NCBI RefSeq assembly: GCF_028826155.1
Contig: NZ_JAQGPN010000003.1
Span: forward strand, 133,999-197,998
Origin: Mesorhizobium shangrilense
Lineage (GTDB): Bacteria > Pseudomonadota > Alphaproteobacteria > Rhizobiales > Rhizobiaceae
Direction: 5' to 3'
DNA: 64,000 nucleotides
Within the stretch, counting starts at the first letter, position 1. The number at the start of each line of letters is the position of its first letter. Shown here in pieces: positions 17,227 to 26,238 of the stretch. The translations under genes were made by a program, and so were the position numbers. The notes under the pieces are model-generated. The model searched no databases. It was not told the DNA's origin and worked only from the letters and a program-made list of their open reading frames with translations.

Positions 17227-19571
17227 GCAGTGCCGAGATCATTGGAAAGCCGTTGCTGCGGCGCGAGGATCGCCGGTTGCTTGTTGGGCAGGGGCGTTAC
17301 CTTGACGATCTGGCCGTTCCCGGGGCGCTGCATGTCTGCTTTGTCCGCTCGCCCTACGCTCATGCAAGGATCGTTTCGATCGACGCAAGCGCGGCGGTGG
17401 AGATTGAAGGCGTCGTTGGCGTCTTCACCGGCGTCGAACTCGCTGAGTGGACGACGCCGCTGCGCATGGCTCCGGCGATCGAGGGCCTGCTGCCCGTCGA
17501 GTCCACCGCACTGCCGCTCGACAAGGTGCTCTTCATTGGCGATCCCGTTGCCTGCGTCGTGGCCCGCGACCGGTACATCGCAGAGGATGCGGCGGCGCTG
17601 GTCGAGGTGGACTACGAGGCGCTCGAAGCCGCAGCCAGCTTCGATGCGGCGGTCGCCGACGGCGCTCCGCTGCTTTATGACGACGTTCCCGGCAATCTCG
17701 TGTCCCACCAGGCGTTCTCCAGCGGCGCTCCGGAGAACATCCTCGACACGGCGGAGATCGTCGTTGAAGCGGCGTTTCACCAGCACCGCGTCACCCATGC
17801 GCCGATGGAGACGCGTGGCTGCATAGCCGAGTGGGACGAGGGCCAGCAGCGCCTGACCTTCCGGCTGGGCAGTCAGGCTCCGCATCCGCTGCGGTCCCAG
17901 CTCGCCAGGCGGCTGATGCTGGAGGAATCCCAGGTTCGCATCATCTGCCCGGACATTGGCGGCGCCTTCGGCCAGAAGATCGCATTGCTGCGGGAAGAGC
18001 TGGTGGTGGCGGCGCTCTCGCGCCACCTGCGACGGCCGGTCCGCTGGCTCGAGGACCGCATGGAGAACCTGCTCGCTGCAGTTCACGCGCGGCAGGAGAG
18101 TTGCCGGACGCGCGCAGCCGTCTCCCCGGATGGCCGTATCCTGGCCCTCACGCTCAGCATGGACGTCGATTTCGGGGCCTACTGCTTCTATCCCGCCAAC
18201 TACATGGCGCGCGTCGTCGCGATGATCCTCACCGGGCCGTACCGCATTTCGAGCTACGGCTACGACGTCAAGGTTGCGCTGACCAACAAGTGCGGCAGCG
18301 GACCCATGCGGGCGCCGATGGCGATCGCGTCATGGGTGATGGAGGGCACGATCGAGGCTATCGCCCGGCGTCTCGGACTGGATCCGGTGGCGGTGCGGCG
18401 GGTCAATCTGCTGCGGGATGCCGACTTGCCCTACGCCATGCAGACCGGCGAGGTGGCTGGGGACATCACGCCGGCCCAGTGCCTCGATCGGCTGCTTGCG
18501 GATGCCGAGTACGACGCGTTCCGCAAGCGTCAGGCCGAGGATCGCGAGCGGGGCGTCTACCGCGGCCTTGGCCTGTGCTCCGTGGTCGAGCCGTCCACCT
18601 ATGGTTCCGCCTTCTACAAGGCTGCGGCTATCCCCGGCTCCGGCCATGAAGCCGGCTGGGTGAAGGTCGAGCCGAGCGGCGCGGTCAACGCATCCGTCGG
18701 CCTGATGGGATCAGGCCACGGCTACGAGACCGTCTTCGCCCAGGTCGTCGCGGAAGGGCTCGGGGTCGACGCGGAGACTGTCCGCATCCACATGGGCGAT
18801 ACGGATGTTGCGCCCTATGGCATGGGCACGCGCGGGGCGAGGGGCGCCACCGCCGGCGGCAGCGTCCTGCTTCTGGCGGCCCAGGCGGTGCGGCGTAAGG
18901 CGTTGACCATCGCCGCGTCGATGCTGAACCTGAACACGGCGGATGAGCTGCAACTGCAAGCGGGACGCGTGCAACGCCGCCTCGCCGACCAGTGGAGCGA
19001 CACGGGCGTCACCCTCGCGTCGATTGCGCATGTCGCCTATCTCGATCCGTTGCGGTTGCCGGAAGGACTCGAACCCGGCCTGGAAGCGCACCGCGCCTAC
19101 GATCCGCCGCCGATGACCTACTCGAACGCGGCCCACGCTTGCGAGGTGCTGGTCGATGTCCGCACCGGAAAGGTGACCGTCGAGCGCCACACCGTCGTCG
19201 AGGATTGCGGCCGCGTTCTCAATCCGATGATCGTCGAAGGTCAGCAGCATGGCGCCATCGCCATGGGCCTCAGCGGCGCGCTGCTTGAAGAGGTCGTCTA
19301 CGACGAGGACGGCCAGAACCTTACCGGCAGCTTCGCGGACTACTCGATCGCGACGGCGGTCGAGATCCCGCCGATGCGCGTGATCAATCTCGGCAAGCCG
19401 AGCAGTTCCACGCCGATCGGCAGCAAGGGCATGTCGGAAGGCGGCGTGATGGGCGCCATCGGCGCCGTCACCAACGCCGTCAACGACGCCCTTGCTCCAT
19501 TCGGCGTCGTCGCGGAAAGACTGCCTCTCAGCCCGCAATATCTTCGTTCTCTCCTCAGAGGAAAAACATGA
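17223..19571 (+). CDS. molybdenum hydroxylase catalytic (molybdopterin) subunit, xanthine-oxidase family
   Basis: 782 residues. N-terminal IGKPLLRREDRRLLVGQGRYLDDL, ICPDIGGAFGQKIALLREEL and the C-terminal catalytic Glu region IGSKGMSEGGVMGAIGAV identify the family. The loop that in CO dehydrogenase reads AYxCSFR, and in other members usually AYRGAGR, here reads CGSGPMRAPM, so CO dehydrogenase is unlikely and the substrate is probably an N-heterocycle or aldehyde. The enzyme uses water as oxygen source and a Mo cofactor. Context with an ABC importer and an amidohydrolase suggests breakdown of an imported heteroaromatic or amide-bearing compound. Confidence 0.9.
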   Translation: MSSAEIIGKPLLRREDRRLLVGQGRYLDDLAVPGALHVCFVRSPYAHARIVSIDASAAVEIEGVVGVFTGVELAEWTTPLRMAPAIEGLLPVESTALPLDKVLFIGDPVACVVARDRYIAEDAAALVEVDYEALEAAASFDAAVADGAPLLYDDVPGNLVSHQAFSSGAPENILDTAEIVVEAAFHQHRVTHAPMETRGCIAEWDEGQQRLTFRLGSQAPHPLRSQLARRLMLEESQVRIICPDIGGAFGQKIALLREELVVAALSRHLRRPVRWLEDRMENLLAAVHARQESCRTRAAVSPDGRILALTLSMDVDFGAYCFYPANYMARVVAMILTGPYRISSYGYDVKVALTNKCGSGPMRAPMAIASWVMEGTIEAIARRLGLDPVAVRRVNLLRDADLPYAMQTGEVAGDITPAQCLDRLLADAEYDAFRKRQAEDRERGVYRGLGLCSVVEPSTYGSAFYKAAAIPGSGHEAGWVKVEPSGAVNASVGLMGSGHGYETVFAQVVAEGLGVDAETVRIHMGDTDVAPYGMGTRGARGATAGGSVLLLAAQAVRRKALTIAASMLNLNTADELQLQAGRVQRRLADQWSDTGVTLASIAHVAYLDPLRLPEGLEPGLEAHRAYDPPPMTYSNAAHACEVLVDVRTGKVTVERHTVVEDCGRVLNPMIVEGQQHGAIAMGLSGALLEEVVYDEDGQNLTGSFADYSIATAVEIPPMRVINLGKPSSSTPIGSKGMSEGGVMGAIGAVTNAVNDALAPFGVVAERLPLSPQYLRSLLRGKT

Positions 19572-20464
19572 GCTCGACCACGTCCGCTGAGAAGCAGACC
19601 ATTGCATTCATCGGCCTCGGCATCATGGGAGCGGCGATGGCCGCGAACCTGCTCAAGGCAGGCTTTCCGCTGCATGTCAGCACGCGCAGCCCCGAGAAGG
19701 CGGCGCTGCTGGTTGCCGCGGGCGCGGTTCTTCACGACACGGCCGGCGCCGCCGCGGCCGAGGCCGACGTGGTGATCACCATCGTCGGCCTGCCGAGCGA
19801 CGTCGAAGACGTCTATTTCTCGCAAGGCGGCATCATCGAGCGCGCCAGGCCAGGCGCGCTGCTCATCGACATGACGACGTCCAGCCCCTCGCTCGCGACG
19901 CGTATCGCAGAGGCGGCGGCGCAGCGCGGACTCGACGCGCTCGATGCTCCGGTCTCCGGTGGCGACATCGGCGCGCGCGAAGGCCGCCTTTCGATCATGG
20001 TCGGTGGCGATGTCGAGGCGTTCGAGCGGGCAATGCCGGTCTTTGCCGCCATGGGCACGAACATCGCGCATCAGGGTCCGGCGGGCGCCGGCCAGCACAC
20101 CAAGATGTGCAACCAGATCGTCATAGCCTCGACGATGCTGGGCGTGGCGGAGAGCGTGGCCTACGCGCGTGCGGCGGGCCTCGATGCGGCGAAAGTCCTC
20201 GGCTCGATCGGCACCGGCGCGGCAGGCGGCTTCCTGCTCAACGCATTGGGACCCAGGATGGTCGACGCCGACTATGCGCCCGGCTTCATGATCGAGCACT
20301 TCGCCAAGGACATGTCGATCGCGATCGCCGAGGCCGAAGCCTACGGCCTCGACCTCGTAGGGCTCAAGGCGTCCATACAGCAATATGGCCGACGGCTCGA
20401 CGCGGGCGACGCCCGCGAGGGCACCCAGGCGGTCATCAAGTCCTACGACGCTCCAGGCCAATGA
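19568..20464 (+). CDS. beta-hydroxyacid dehydrogenase (3-hydroxyisobutyrate dehydrogenase family)
   Basis: 298 residues. NAD(P)-binding IAFIGLGIMGAAMAANL at about 9-25, substrate motif DAPVSGGDIGAREG, and catalytic lysine in GAGQHTKMCNQ. Family members reduce or oxidise 3-hydroxyacids such as 3-hydroxyisobutyrate, tartronate semialdehyde or 2-(hydroxymethyl)glutarate, the last known from nicotinate breakdown. Overlaps CoxL-like by four bases. The exact substrate is unknown. Confidence 0.9.
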   Translation: MSSTTSAEKQTIAFIGLGIMGAAMAANLLKAGFPLHVSTRSPEKAALLVAAGAVLHDTAGAAAAEADVVITIVGLPSDVEDVYFSQGGIIERARPGALLIDMTTSSPSLATRIAEAAAQRGLDALDAPVSGGDIGAREGRLSIMVGGDVEAFERAMPVFAAMGTNIAHQGPAGAGQHTKMCNQIVIASTMLGVAESVAYARAAGLDAAKVLGSIGTGAAGGFLLNALGPRMVDADYAPGFMIEHFAKDMSIAIAEAEAYGLDLVGLKASIQQYGRRLDAGDAREGTQAVIKSYDAPGQ

Positions 20465-20493
20465 GTCCCACCTGTCGGCGCAGCGGAGCCGCC

Positions 20494-21645
20494 ATGTCTG
20501 TCACCGATGACATCGTCGAACTGGCCAGGCGCTGGAGGCAGGATCTCCACCGCCATCCCGAACTCGCATTCGAGGAGCACCGCACGAGCGCCTTCATAGC
20601 TTCGGTGCTCGGTGAATGCGGGATCGAATTGCGTCGCGGCTATGGGAAGACCGGCATCGTCGGCACACTGTCCAGGGGCCACTCGTCACGGGCCATTGCG
20701 ATCCGCGCCGACATGGACGCGCTTGCGATCATGGAGCAGACCGGGGCCGCACATGCCTCGACGGTTCCCGGCGTCATGCATGCCTGCGGGCACGACGGCC
20801 ACGTCTCGATGCTGCTTGCCGCAGCGAAGGCGGCCGCCGCGCGCACAGATCTCGACGGGACGGTTCACTTCATCTTCCAGCCTGCCGAAGAGGTGTATGG
20901 CGGCGCCCGGGTGATGATGGATGACGGCCTTTTCCGCGACATCTCGCCGGCATCGATCTATGCGCTGCACAACTGGCCGGGGCTGGAGCCGGGCCGGGTC
21001 GTCGCGCGCGACGGCGCCATGATGGCGGCTTTCGCGACCTTCCAGATCGATGTCGTCGGTCGTGGCGCGCATGGCGCGATGCCGCATGAAGGCGCCGACC
21101 CGGTGACGGCCGCCGGACAGCTGATCAGCGCGCTGCAGGCCATCACGGCGCGAAATGTCTCCCCGCTCCGTTCATCCGTGGTTTCGGTCACCCAGATGAC
21201 CGGCGGCGACACCTACAACGTCATTCCCGAAAAAGTCTGCCTGCGCGGCACCACCCGCTGGTTCGACGCTCAGGTCGGCGATCTGATCGAGAGGCGGCTG
21301 GCCCACATCGCGACGCATGTCTGCGCCGCCCATGAGTGCGTGGCGCAGGTCCAGTACGACCGGCGCTATCCGGCGACGATCAACCACGCGGGCAGCGCGG
21401 AGGTGCTTCGGGCCGCAGCGACGGCGGCCGGCCTCGACGTGGTCGACGCCGATCCGAGCATGGCGTCCGAGGACTTCGCCTTCATGCTGGAGGAACGCAG
21501 CGGAGCCTATCTCTGGCTCGGCTCGCAACGCGACGGTGAAAACCCCGGCCTTCACTCTCCGAGGTTCGATTTCAACGATGCGGTTCTGGCCGACGGCATC
21601 GCACTCTGGGATGGCCTCCTCACAATGGAACTGGGACAGGCCTAG
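20494..21645 (+). CDS. M20 family amidohydrolase (hippurate/IAA-amino acid hydrolase type)
   Basis: 383 residues from ATG 20494 (GGAG upstream); an ATG at 20461 overlapping the previous stop as ATGA is an alternative adding 11 residues. Metal-site motifs: IAIRADMDAL, HACGHDGH, and FQPAEE with its general-base glutamate. The dimerisation domain has GRGAHGAMPHEGADPV and a late SEDFAF. These enzymes cleave an amide to an acid and an amine or amino acid. Here it may open an amide or release an amino acid after hydroxylation. Confidence 0.92.
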   Translation: MSVTDDIVELARRWRQDLHRHPELAFEEHRTSAFIASVLGECGIELRRGYGKTGIVGTLSRGHSSRAIAIRADMDALAIMEQTGAAHASTVPGVMHACGHDGHVSMLLAAAKAAAARTDLDGTVHFIFQPAEEVYGGARVMMDDGLFRDISPASIYALHNWPGLEPGRVVARDGAMMAAFATFQIDVVGRGAHGAMPHEGADPVTAAGQLISALQAITARNVSPLRSSVVSVTQMTGGDTYNVIPEKVCLRGTTRWFDAQVGDLIERRLAHIATHVCAAHECVAQVQYDRRYPATINHAGSAEVLRAAATAAGLDVVDADPSMASEDFAFMLEERSGAYLWLGSQRDGENPGLHSPRFDFNDAVLADGIALWDGLLTMELGQA

Positions 21646-21686
21646 AGGGTCTCTCCCGCATTTCCCACAGGACAAGGGACACCGCC

Positions 21687-22157
21687 ATGGAGCTCAAAGG
21701 CGAACAACTCATTGCTGCCCCCCGGCACGTCGTCTGGGCGGCCATCAACGACCCGGACGTCCTGCGGGCGAGCATCCCGGGCTGCGAGGACCTCGAGGGC
21801 AGCGTCGACGACGGCTTCACCGCCAGGGTCGTCATCAAGATCGGACCGATCAAGGCCAGGTTCAGCGGGGCGGTCACCATCAGCGGCGTGAACGCGCCTG
21901 AAAGCTACCGGCTCTCGGGAGAAGGCAATGGCGGCATTGCGGGCTTTGCCAAGGGCGGAGCGGACGTCACCCTGGCCGAAGACGGCGACATGACGCGGCT
22001 GTCCTATCTGTGCACCGCGCAGATCGGAGGGAAGCTGGCGCAACTGGGTTCGCGGCTGATCGATTCGACGGCAAAGAAGCTCGCCGACACGTTTTTCCAG
22101 AATCTTGCGGCCGAGATCTCGGCGAACCCCGTCAAAATCGCAGCGGCGCAAGGCTGA
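21687..22157 (+). CDS. CoxG-like SRPBCC protein
   Basis: 156 residues. MELKGEQLIAAPRHVVWAAINDPDVLRASIPGCEDLE is the CoxG family N-terminus, followed by TARVVIKIGPIKARFSG. CoxG-like proteins accompany molybdenum hydroxylases and have been linked to membrane association or maturation of the enzyme. Its place in the same operon as the M-S-L genes supports that role. 41 bases after the amidohydrolase. Confidence 0.9.
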   Translation: MELKGEQLIAAPRHVVWAAINDPDVLRASIPGCEDLEGSVDDGFTARVVIKIGPIKARFSGAVTISGVNAPESYRLSGEGNGGIAGFAKGGADVTLAEDGDMTRLSYLCTAQIGGKLAQLGSRLIDSTAKKLADTFFQNLAAEISANPVKIAAAQG

Positions 22158-22296
22158 TCGGGCGGCCAACCGATGACGATCGTCCTCTTTTGAGGGCTTT
22201 GACGCCCGTGCGGCGTAGAGCGCCGCCCATGCGACGCAGCGAACAGCCACTGAAACTTGCGGCCAGCCCGGCCGGCCGGTAAACGACCGTCCTCAG

Positions 22297-22317
22297 GCCA
22301 TCGCCTCCGGCGATGGC
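22297..22317 (+). other. hairpin in the purU leader
   Basis: GCCATCGCC (22297-22305) pairs with GGCGATGGC (22309-22317), loop TCC, 38 bases before the purU start. The 198-base gap here holds no gene. Without a T run it is not a standard terminator; it may be an attenuator or a processing site. Confidence 0.45.
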
Positions 22318-22355
22318 GCGGGAACATTCGTCAAACCTCGTTCCGGAGGCCCTCG

Positions 22356-23240
22356 TTGAAAAAGTTCGTTCTCACCGTCACCTGCGCACGCACGCGGGGC
22401 ATCGTGGCGGCCATTGCAACCTTCCTTGCGAACAATGGCTGCAACATCACCGACGCCTCGCAGTTCGACGACGTGCAGACCGGCCGCTTCTTCATGCGGG
22501 TGAGCTTCGCGTCGGAGCAGGGCGTCGGGCTGGAGGCGCTTCTCGAGGGCTTTGCGGACGTCGCGCAGCCCTTCGGGATGGAGTGGGCCATCCATGACGA
22601 GGCGCAGCGCATGAAGGCGGTCGTGATGGTCTCGCGCTTCGGCCACTGCCTCAACGATCTGCTCTATCGCTGGCGGATCGGAGCGCTGCCCATCGACATC
22701 GTGGCCGTCATCTCCAATCACCTCGACTACCAGAAGGTGGTGGTCAACCACGACATCCCCTTCCACTACATCCGGGTGACGAAGGACAACAAGCCGGAGG
22801 CGGAGGCGCAGCAGATGCGCATCGTGGAGGACACCGGCGCCGAGCTCATCGTCCTCGCCCGCTACATGCAGGTGCTTTCCGACGAGATGTGCCGGAAGAT
22901 GTCGGGACGCATCATCAACATCCACCACTCCTTCCTGCCGTCCTTCAAGGGCGCCAACCCGTACAAGCAGGCCTTCGAGCGCGGGGTCAAGCTGATCGGC
23001 GCCACGTCGCACTACGTGACGGCCGACCTCGACGAGGGGCCGATCATCGAGCAGGACGCGATCCGGGTCACCCACGCGCAGAGCGCGGACGACTATGTGA
23101 GCCTCGGCCGCGACGTGGAGAGCCAGGTTCTGGCGCGCGCCATCCACGCCCACATCCACCGGCGCGTGTTTCTCAACGGCGACAAGACGGTCGTGTTTCC
23201 CGCGTCGCCCGGCTCCTACGGTTCCGAGCGGATGGGATGA
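22356..23240 (+). CDS. purU: formyltetrahydrofolate deformylase
   Basis: 294 residues from a TTG start, chosen because GGAGG (22345-22349) sits six bases upstream and the protein then starts at KKFVLTVTCARTRG, the normal PurU start. N-terminal ACT domain (1-80), then the formyltransferase fold: AVISNHLDYQ, INIHHSFLPSFKGANPY with its catalytic His, and GATSHYVTADLDEGPIIEQD with its catalytic Asp. It hydrolyses 10-formyl-THF to formate and THF. In a catabolic operon it usually means that one-carbon units loaded on THF, for example from demethylation or a ring carbon, must be discharged. Confidence 0.92.
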   Translation: MKKFVLTVTCARTRGIVAAIATFLANNGCNITDASQFDDVQTGRFFMRVSFASEQGVGLEALLEGFADVAQPFGMEWAIHDEAQRMKAVVMVSRFGHCLNDLLYRWRIGALPIDIVAVISNHLDYQKVVVNHDIPFHYIRVTKDNKPEAEAQQMRIVEDTGAELIVLARYMQVLSDEMCRKMSGRIINIHHSFLPSFKGANPYKQAFERGVKLIGATSHYVTADLDEGPIIEQDAIRVTHAQSADDYVSLGRDVESQVLARAIHAHIHRRVFLNGDKTVVFPASPGSYGSERMG

Positions 23241-23605
23241 TGTCGCGGCCTGCGCGGCATTCGCCCCAGGCTGCTCGGATGTTCCTCACCCGCGCGCGCC
23301 GGTTCACATCGAACCGGAAGTAGAGCCGCGCGGCGCGGCCAAGCAATGCGTCTTGCAGGCCGGCGTGATGCTGTTCATGCGGCGAAGCCCGCAAGTCCTT
23401 TGACCGGGGATCGATGTTGCAGCATCGGCGAATGCTGTCGAGCAGCGCGCCGGTCAGGGTTTGGCGTGTCCGGGCAACAGGTCCTGCTACGAGCTCATCT
23501 TCGAGAAATGGCAGCCCCGCACCGCAAACCACCCTAACCGCAGCAATCACAAGCAGGCGTTCGTACAACGTTCAGGGCGATCGCTCATACGGACTGCCAA
23601 TAAGG

Positions 23606-23616
23606 CTGTATGACAG
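23606..23616. promoter_or_regulatory. candidate GntR/FadR-type operator CTGTATGACAG
   Basis: Perfect CTGT-N3-ACAG palindrome ending one base before a TTGACA -35 box. The same palindrome occurs at 28984 and 31586, all in promoter regions of region C. The tGTnnnACa core is typical of FadR-subfamily GntR regulators. Confidence 0.6.
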
Positions 23617-23617
23617 C

Positions 23618-23646
23618 TTGACACCTTTTTTGTGTCTCCGTATTGG
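23618..23646 (+). promoter_or_regulatory. candidate sigma70 promoter of the peptide-importer operon
   Basis: TTGACA at 23618-23623 and TATTGG at 23641-23646, 17 bases apart. The -35 is perfect and the -10 is weak. The binding-protein start follows about 110 bases later. Confidence 0.5.
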
Positions 23647-23755
23647 AGTCGCCAGTTTCGTCGCGCAGATACGGACGGCGAACCCACTGCCGAGAGGTTT
23701 GCCTTGCTCGTGAGTGCGAGTGGAGAAGCCTCCAGGTGGCCTAACGGAGGAATAT

Positions 23756-25276
23756 ATGAACAGGCTACTCTACACCGCCTCGATCCTTGCCGCGCTCTCG
23801 AGTGCTTCCGGGCCCGTCCTGGCGCAGGAAAGATCTGACGGTGTGCTGACCGTCGCGACCATTGGCGAGCCGCCGTCGCTCGACATCATGCAGACCACCA
23901 TCGATCTCGTCCTGGTGATCGGCAACCACATCTTCGAGACGCTCTACACCTACGACGCACAGTGGAAGCCGGCGCCGCTCCTGGCTGCCGCGCTGCCCGA
24001 GATTTCCGAGGACGGCCTGACCTATCGTATTCCGCTGCGCGAGGGCCTCAAATTCCACGACGGCAGCGATTTCGACTCCAAGGACGTCGTCGCTTCGCTG
24101 AACCGCTGGATGTCGGTCCACGCCAAGGGCAAGCAGGTCGCGGCCATGGTCGACGGCATTGCGGAGGACGGAGCCAACGCCGTCGTCATCAAGCTGAAGT
24201 CACGCTACGCCCCGCTGGTCGCAACATTGTCCCAGGCTTCGGTGATCATTCCGTCCGAGACGGTCGCCGATACGCTGACCCAGTTCATCGGCACCGGTCC
24301 CTATGCGCTGAAGGAGCGCAAGCCCGACCAGTACACCCAGCTCGTCCGCTTCGAGGACTACAAGTCGCCGGAAGGCGAAACGAGCAACTATGCCGGAAAG
24401 CGCGTGCCGATCGCCAAGGAAGTGCGGTTCGTGCCGGTTCCCGACGCCAACACGCGCGTCGAGGGCATCATCTCCGGGCAGTTCGACTTTGCCGACGCCT
24501 TGCCGGTCAGCGCCTTCGAGCGGCTGGAGTCCAGCGGCACGGTCAAGCCGATCATCTATCAGAACGCCGGCTGGCTGTCGCTCAACATGAACATGAAGGA
24601 AGGCCTGCTCACCAACAAGGCGCTCCGTCAGGCGGTGCAGGCGGCGCTCAACCCGTCCGACATGATGCTGGCCGCCTTCTCCGACGAGCGCTTCTTCAAC
24701 ATCGATGGCTCGATCTTCCCGAAGGAATTCTTCTGGCATGCCGAAGACGGCGTCGCACGCTACGGCGAGGGCGACCAGGAAGCGGCAGGGGCCTTGCTCA
24801 AGGAGGCTGGCTACGACGGTACGCCGTTGCGTATCCTGACCAGCCGCCAGTACGAGTTCCACTACAAGGCAGGCGAAGTGGCCAAGGCCTATCTCGAGGC
24901 CGCCGGCTTCAAGGTCGACATGCAGGTGGTGGACTGGGCGACGCTGACCACCCGCCGCGCCGATCCGGCGCAGTGGGACATCTTCATCACCCACTCCAAC
25001 TTCCCGGCTGATCCGACGACGATCAACACCATCACGGATACCTATCCGGGCTGGTACGTGTCGGATGCGAAGGCCAAGGCGGTGGCCGCCTACATGGACG
25101 CCACCACCGACGACGCCAAGCTCGAAGCCTGGAAGGGCATCCAGACGGTCATCTACGACGACGCGCCGCTCTACAAGGTCGGCAACTTCAATGCGCTCTC
25201 GGGCCTGTCCGCGGCGGTCACCGGCTACACGCCGACCTACTGGCCGCATTTCTGGAACGTGACGCCGAAGCAGTGA
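23756..25276 (+). CDS. peptide-type ABC importer binding protein (family 5)
   Basis: 506 residues. Start set by GGAGG five bases upstream; signal peptide NRLLYTASILAALSSASGPVLAQ. The family 5 (DppA/OppA) pattern is visible: TVATIGEPPSLDIMQTT, YRIPLREGLKFHDGSDFDSKDVVASLNRW, and KGIQTVIYDDAPLYKVGN. It binds peptides or related compounds. Linkage with a D-aminoacylase suggests acylated D-amino acids or D-residue peptides. Confidence 0.92.
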   Translation: MNRLLYTASILAALSSASGPVLAQERSDGVLTVATIGEPPSLDIMQTTIDLVLVIGNHIFETLYTYDAQWKPAPLLAAALPEISEDGLTYRIPLREGLKFHDGSDFDSKDVVASLNRWMSVHAKGKQVAAMVDGIAEDGANAVVIKLKSRYAPLVATLSQASVIIPSETVADTLTQFIGTGPYALKERKPDQYTQLVRFEDYKSPEGETSNYAGKRVPIAKEVRFVPVPDANTRVEGIISGQFDFADALPVSAFERLESSGTVKPIIYQNAGWLSLNMNMKEGLLTNKALRQAVQAALNPSDMMLAAFSDERFFNIDGSIFPKEFFWHAEDGVARYGEGDQEAAGALLKEAGYDGTPLRILTSRQYEFHYKAGEVAKAYLEAAGFKVDMQVVDWATLTTRRADPAQWDIFITHSNFPADPTTINTITDTYPGWYVSDAKAKAVAAYMDATTDDAKLEAWKGIQTVIYDDAPLYKVGNFNALSGLSAAVTGYTPTYWPHFWNVTPKQ

Positions 25277-25287
25277 GGCGCTGAACA

Positions 25288-26238
25288 ATGTCGAGGGTCG
25301 CTCGGGCGCTGTTGGAACGACTGGTGGGCATGTTGATCGTGCTCGCCCTCGTGGTGACGGTCGTCTTCATCATCGTGCGGGTGACCCCCGGCGATCCGGC
25401 CGCCGTGATGCTCGGCTCGGACGCCACGCCGGAAGACATCGCTGATCTGCGCACCAGGCTGGGCCTCGATGCGCCGCTGCTCGTCCAGTACGGCCAGTTC
25501 GTGCTGGGCATCCTCAAGGGCGACCTCGGCCAGTCGATCTTCCTCGGCCAGCCGGTCACCCAGGCGCTGGCGAGCCGCGCCGAGCCGACCTTCTTCCTGA
25601 CGCTGTTCTCGATCCTCATTGCGGTGACCATCGCGCTGCCGGTCGGCATCCTGTCGGCGGTGCGGCGCGGCACGCTGTTCGACCAGATCGTCGTCACCCT
25701 GACCATGGTGGCGGCCAGCATCCCGAGTTTTTGGCTGGGGCTGATCCTGATCCAGGTCTTCGCCGTCGGCCAGGGCTGGTTCCCGGCCTCCGGCTATGGC
25801 GGCCCCGACACCGGCTTCCTCGAGCGGCTGCACCACCTGGTGCTGCCGGCGATCGCGCTCGGCGTCGTCAACTCGGCGCTGATCACCCGCTTCACCCGCG
25901 CCGCCATGCTCGACGTGCTCAGCGACGACTATGTGCGCACGGCGCGCGCCAAGGGCGCCGGCGAGATGCGGGTCATCCTCAAGCATGCGCTGAAGAACGC
26001 GCTGGTGCCGATCATCACCGTGATCGGCCTGTCGATCGCCATGCTGGTCGCCGGCGCGGTGGTCACCGAGACGGTGTTCGGGCTGCCCGGCATCGGCAAC
26101 CTGGTGGTGTCGGCGGTGCTGCGGCGCGACTATCCCGTCATCCAGGGGGCGCTGCTGGTCGTCGCCGCCATCTACGTGCTGATCAATTTCGGCGTCGACA
26201 TGCTCTATATCCTCGTCGATCCCAGGGTGCGGCTGTGA
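25288..26238 (+). CDS. peptide-type ABC importer permease (DppB-like)
   Basis: 316 residues. N-terminal ERLVGMLIVLALVVTVVFIIVRVTPGDPAAVMLGSDATPEDI is the DppB family start. The EAA-type loop DDYVRTARAKGAGEMRVILKHALKNAL and six membrane segments are visible. The stop overlaps the next start as GTGA. Confidence 0.95.
   Translation: MSRVARALLERLVGMLIVLALVVTVVFIIVRVTPGDPAAVMLGSDATPEDIADLRTRLGLDAPLLVQYGQFVLGILKGDLGQSIFLGQPVTQALASRAEPTFFLTLFSILIAVTIALPVGILSAVRRGTLFDQIVVTLTMVAASIPSFWLGLILIQVFAVGQGWFPASGYGGPDTGFLERLHHLVLPAIALGVVNSALITRFTRAAMLDVLSDDYVRTARAKGAGEMRVILKHALKNALVPIITVIGLSIAMLVAGAVVTETVFGLPGIGNLVVSAVLRRDYPVIQGALLVVAAIYVLINFGVDMLYILVDPRVRL

Larger units (their letters stand above)
23241..23755. 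other. 515-base intergenic region without a convincing gene
   Basis: No frame here has both a plausible start signal and a family match. A minus-strand frame across about 23250-23565 has a weak likeness to the C-terminal (FCD) end of GntR regulators and may be a relic. The last 150 bases hold the promoter and palindrome described separately. Confidence 0.5.

Noticed and set aside
15875..19571. CO dehydrogenase (coxMSL)
   Set aside because: The catalytic loop lacks the AYxCSFR sequence of form I CO dehydrogenase, and the operon carries an importer and an amidohydrolase. A heterocycle or aldehyde hydroxylase is more likely.
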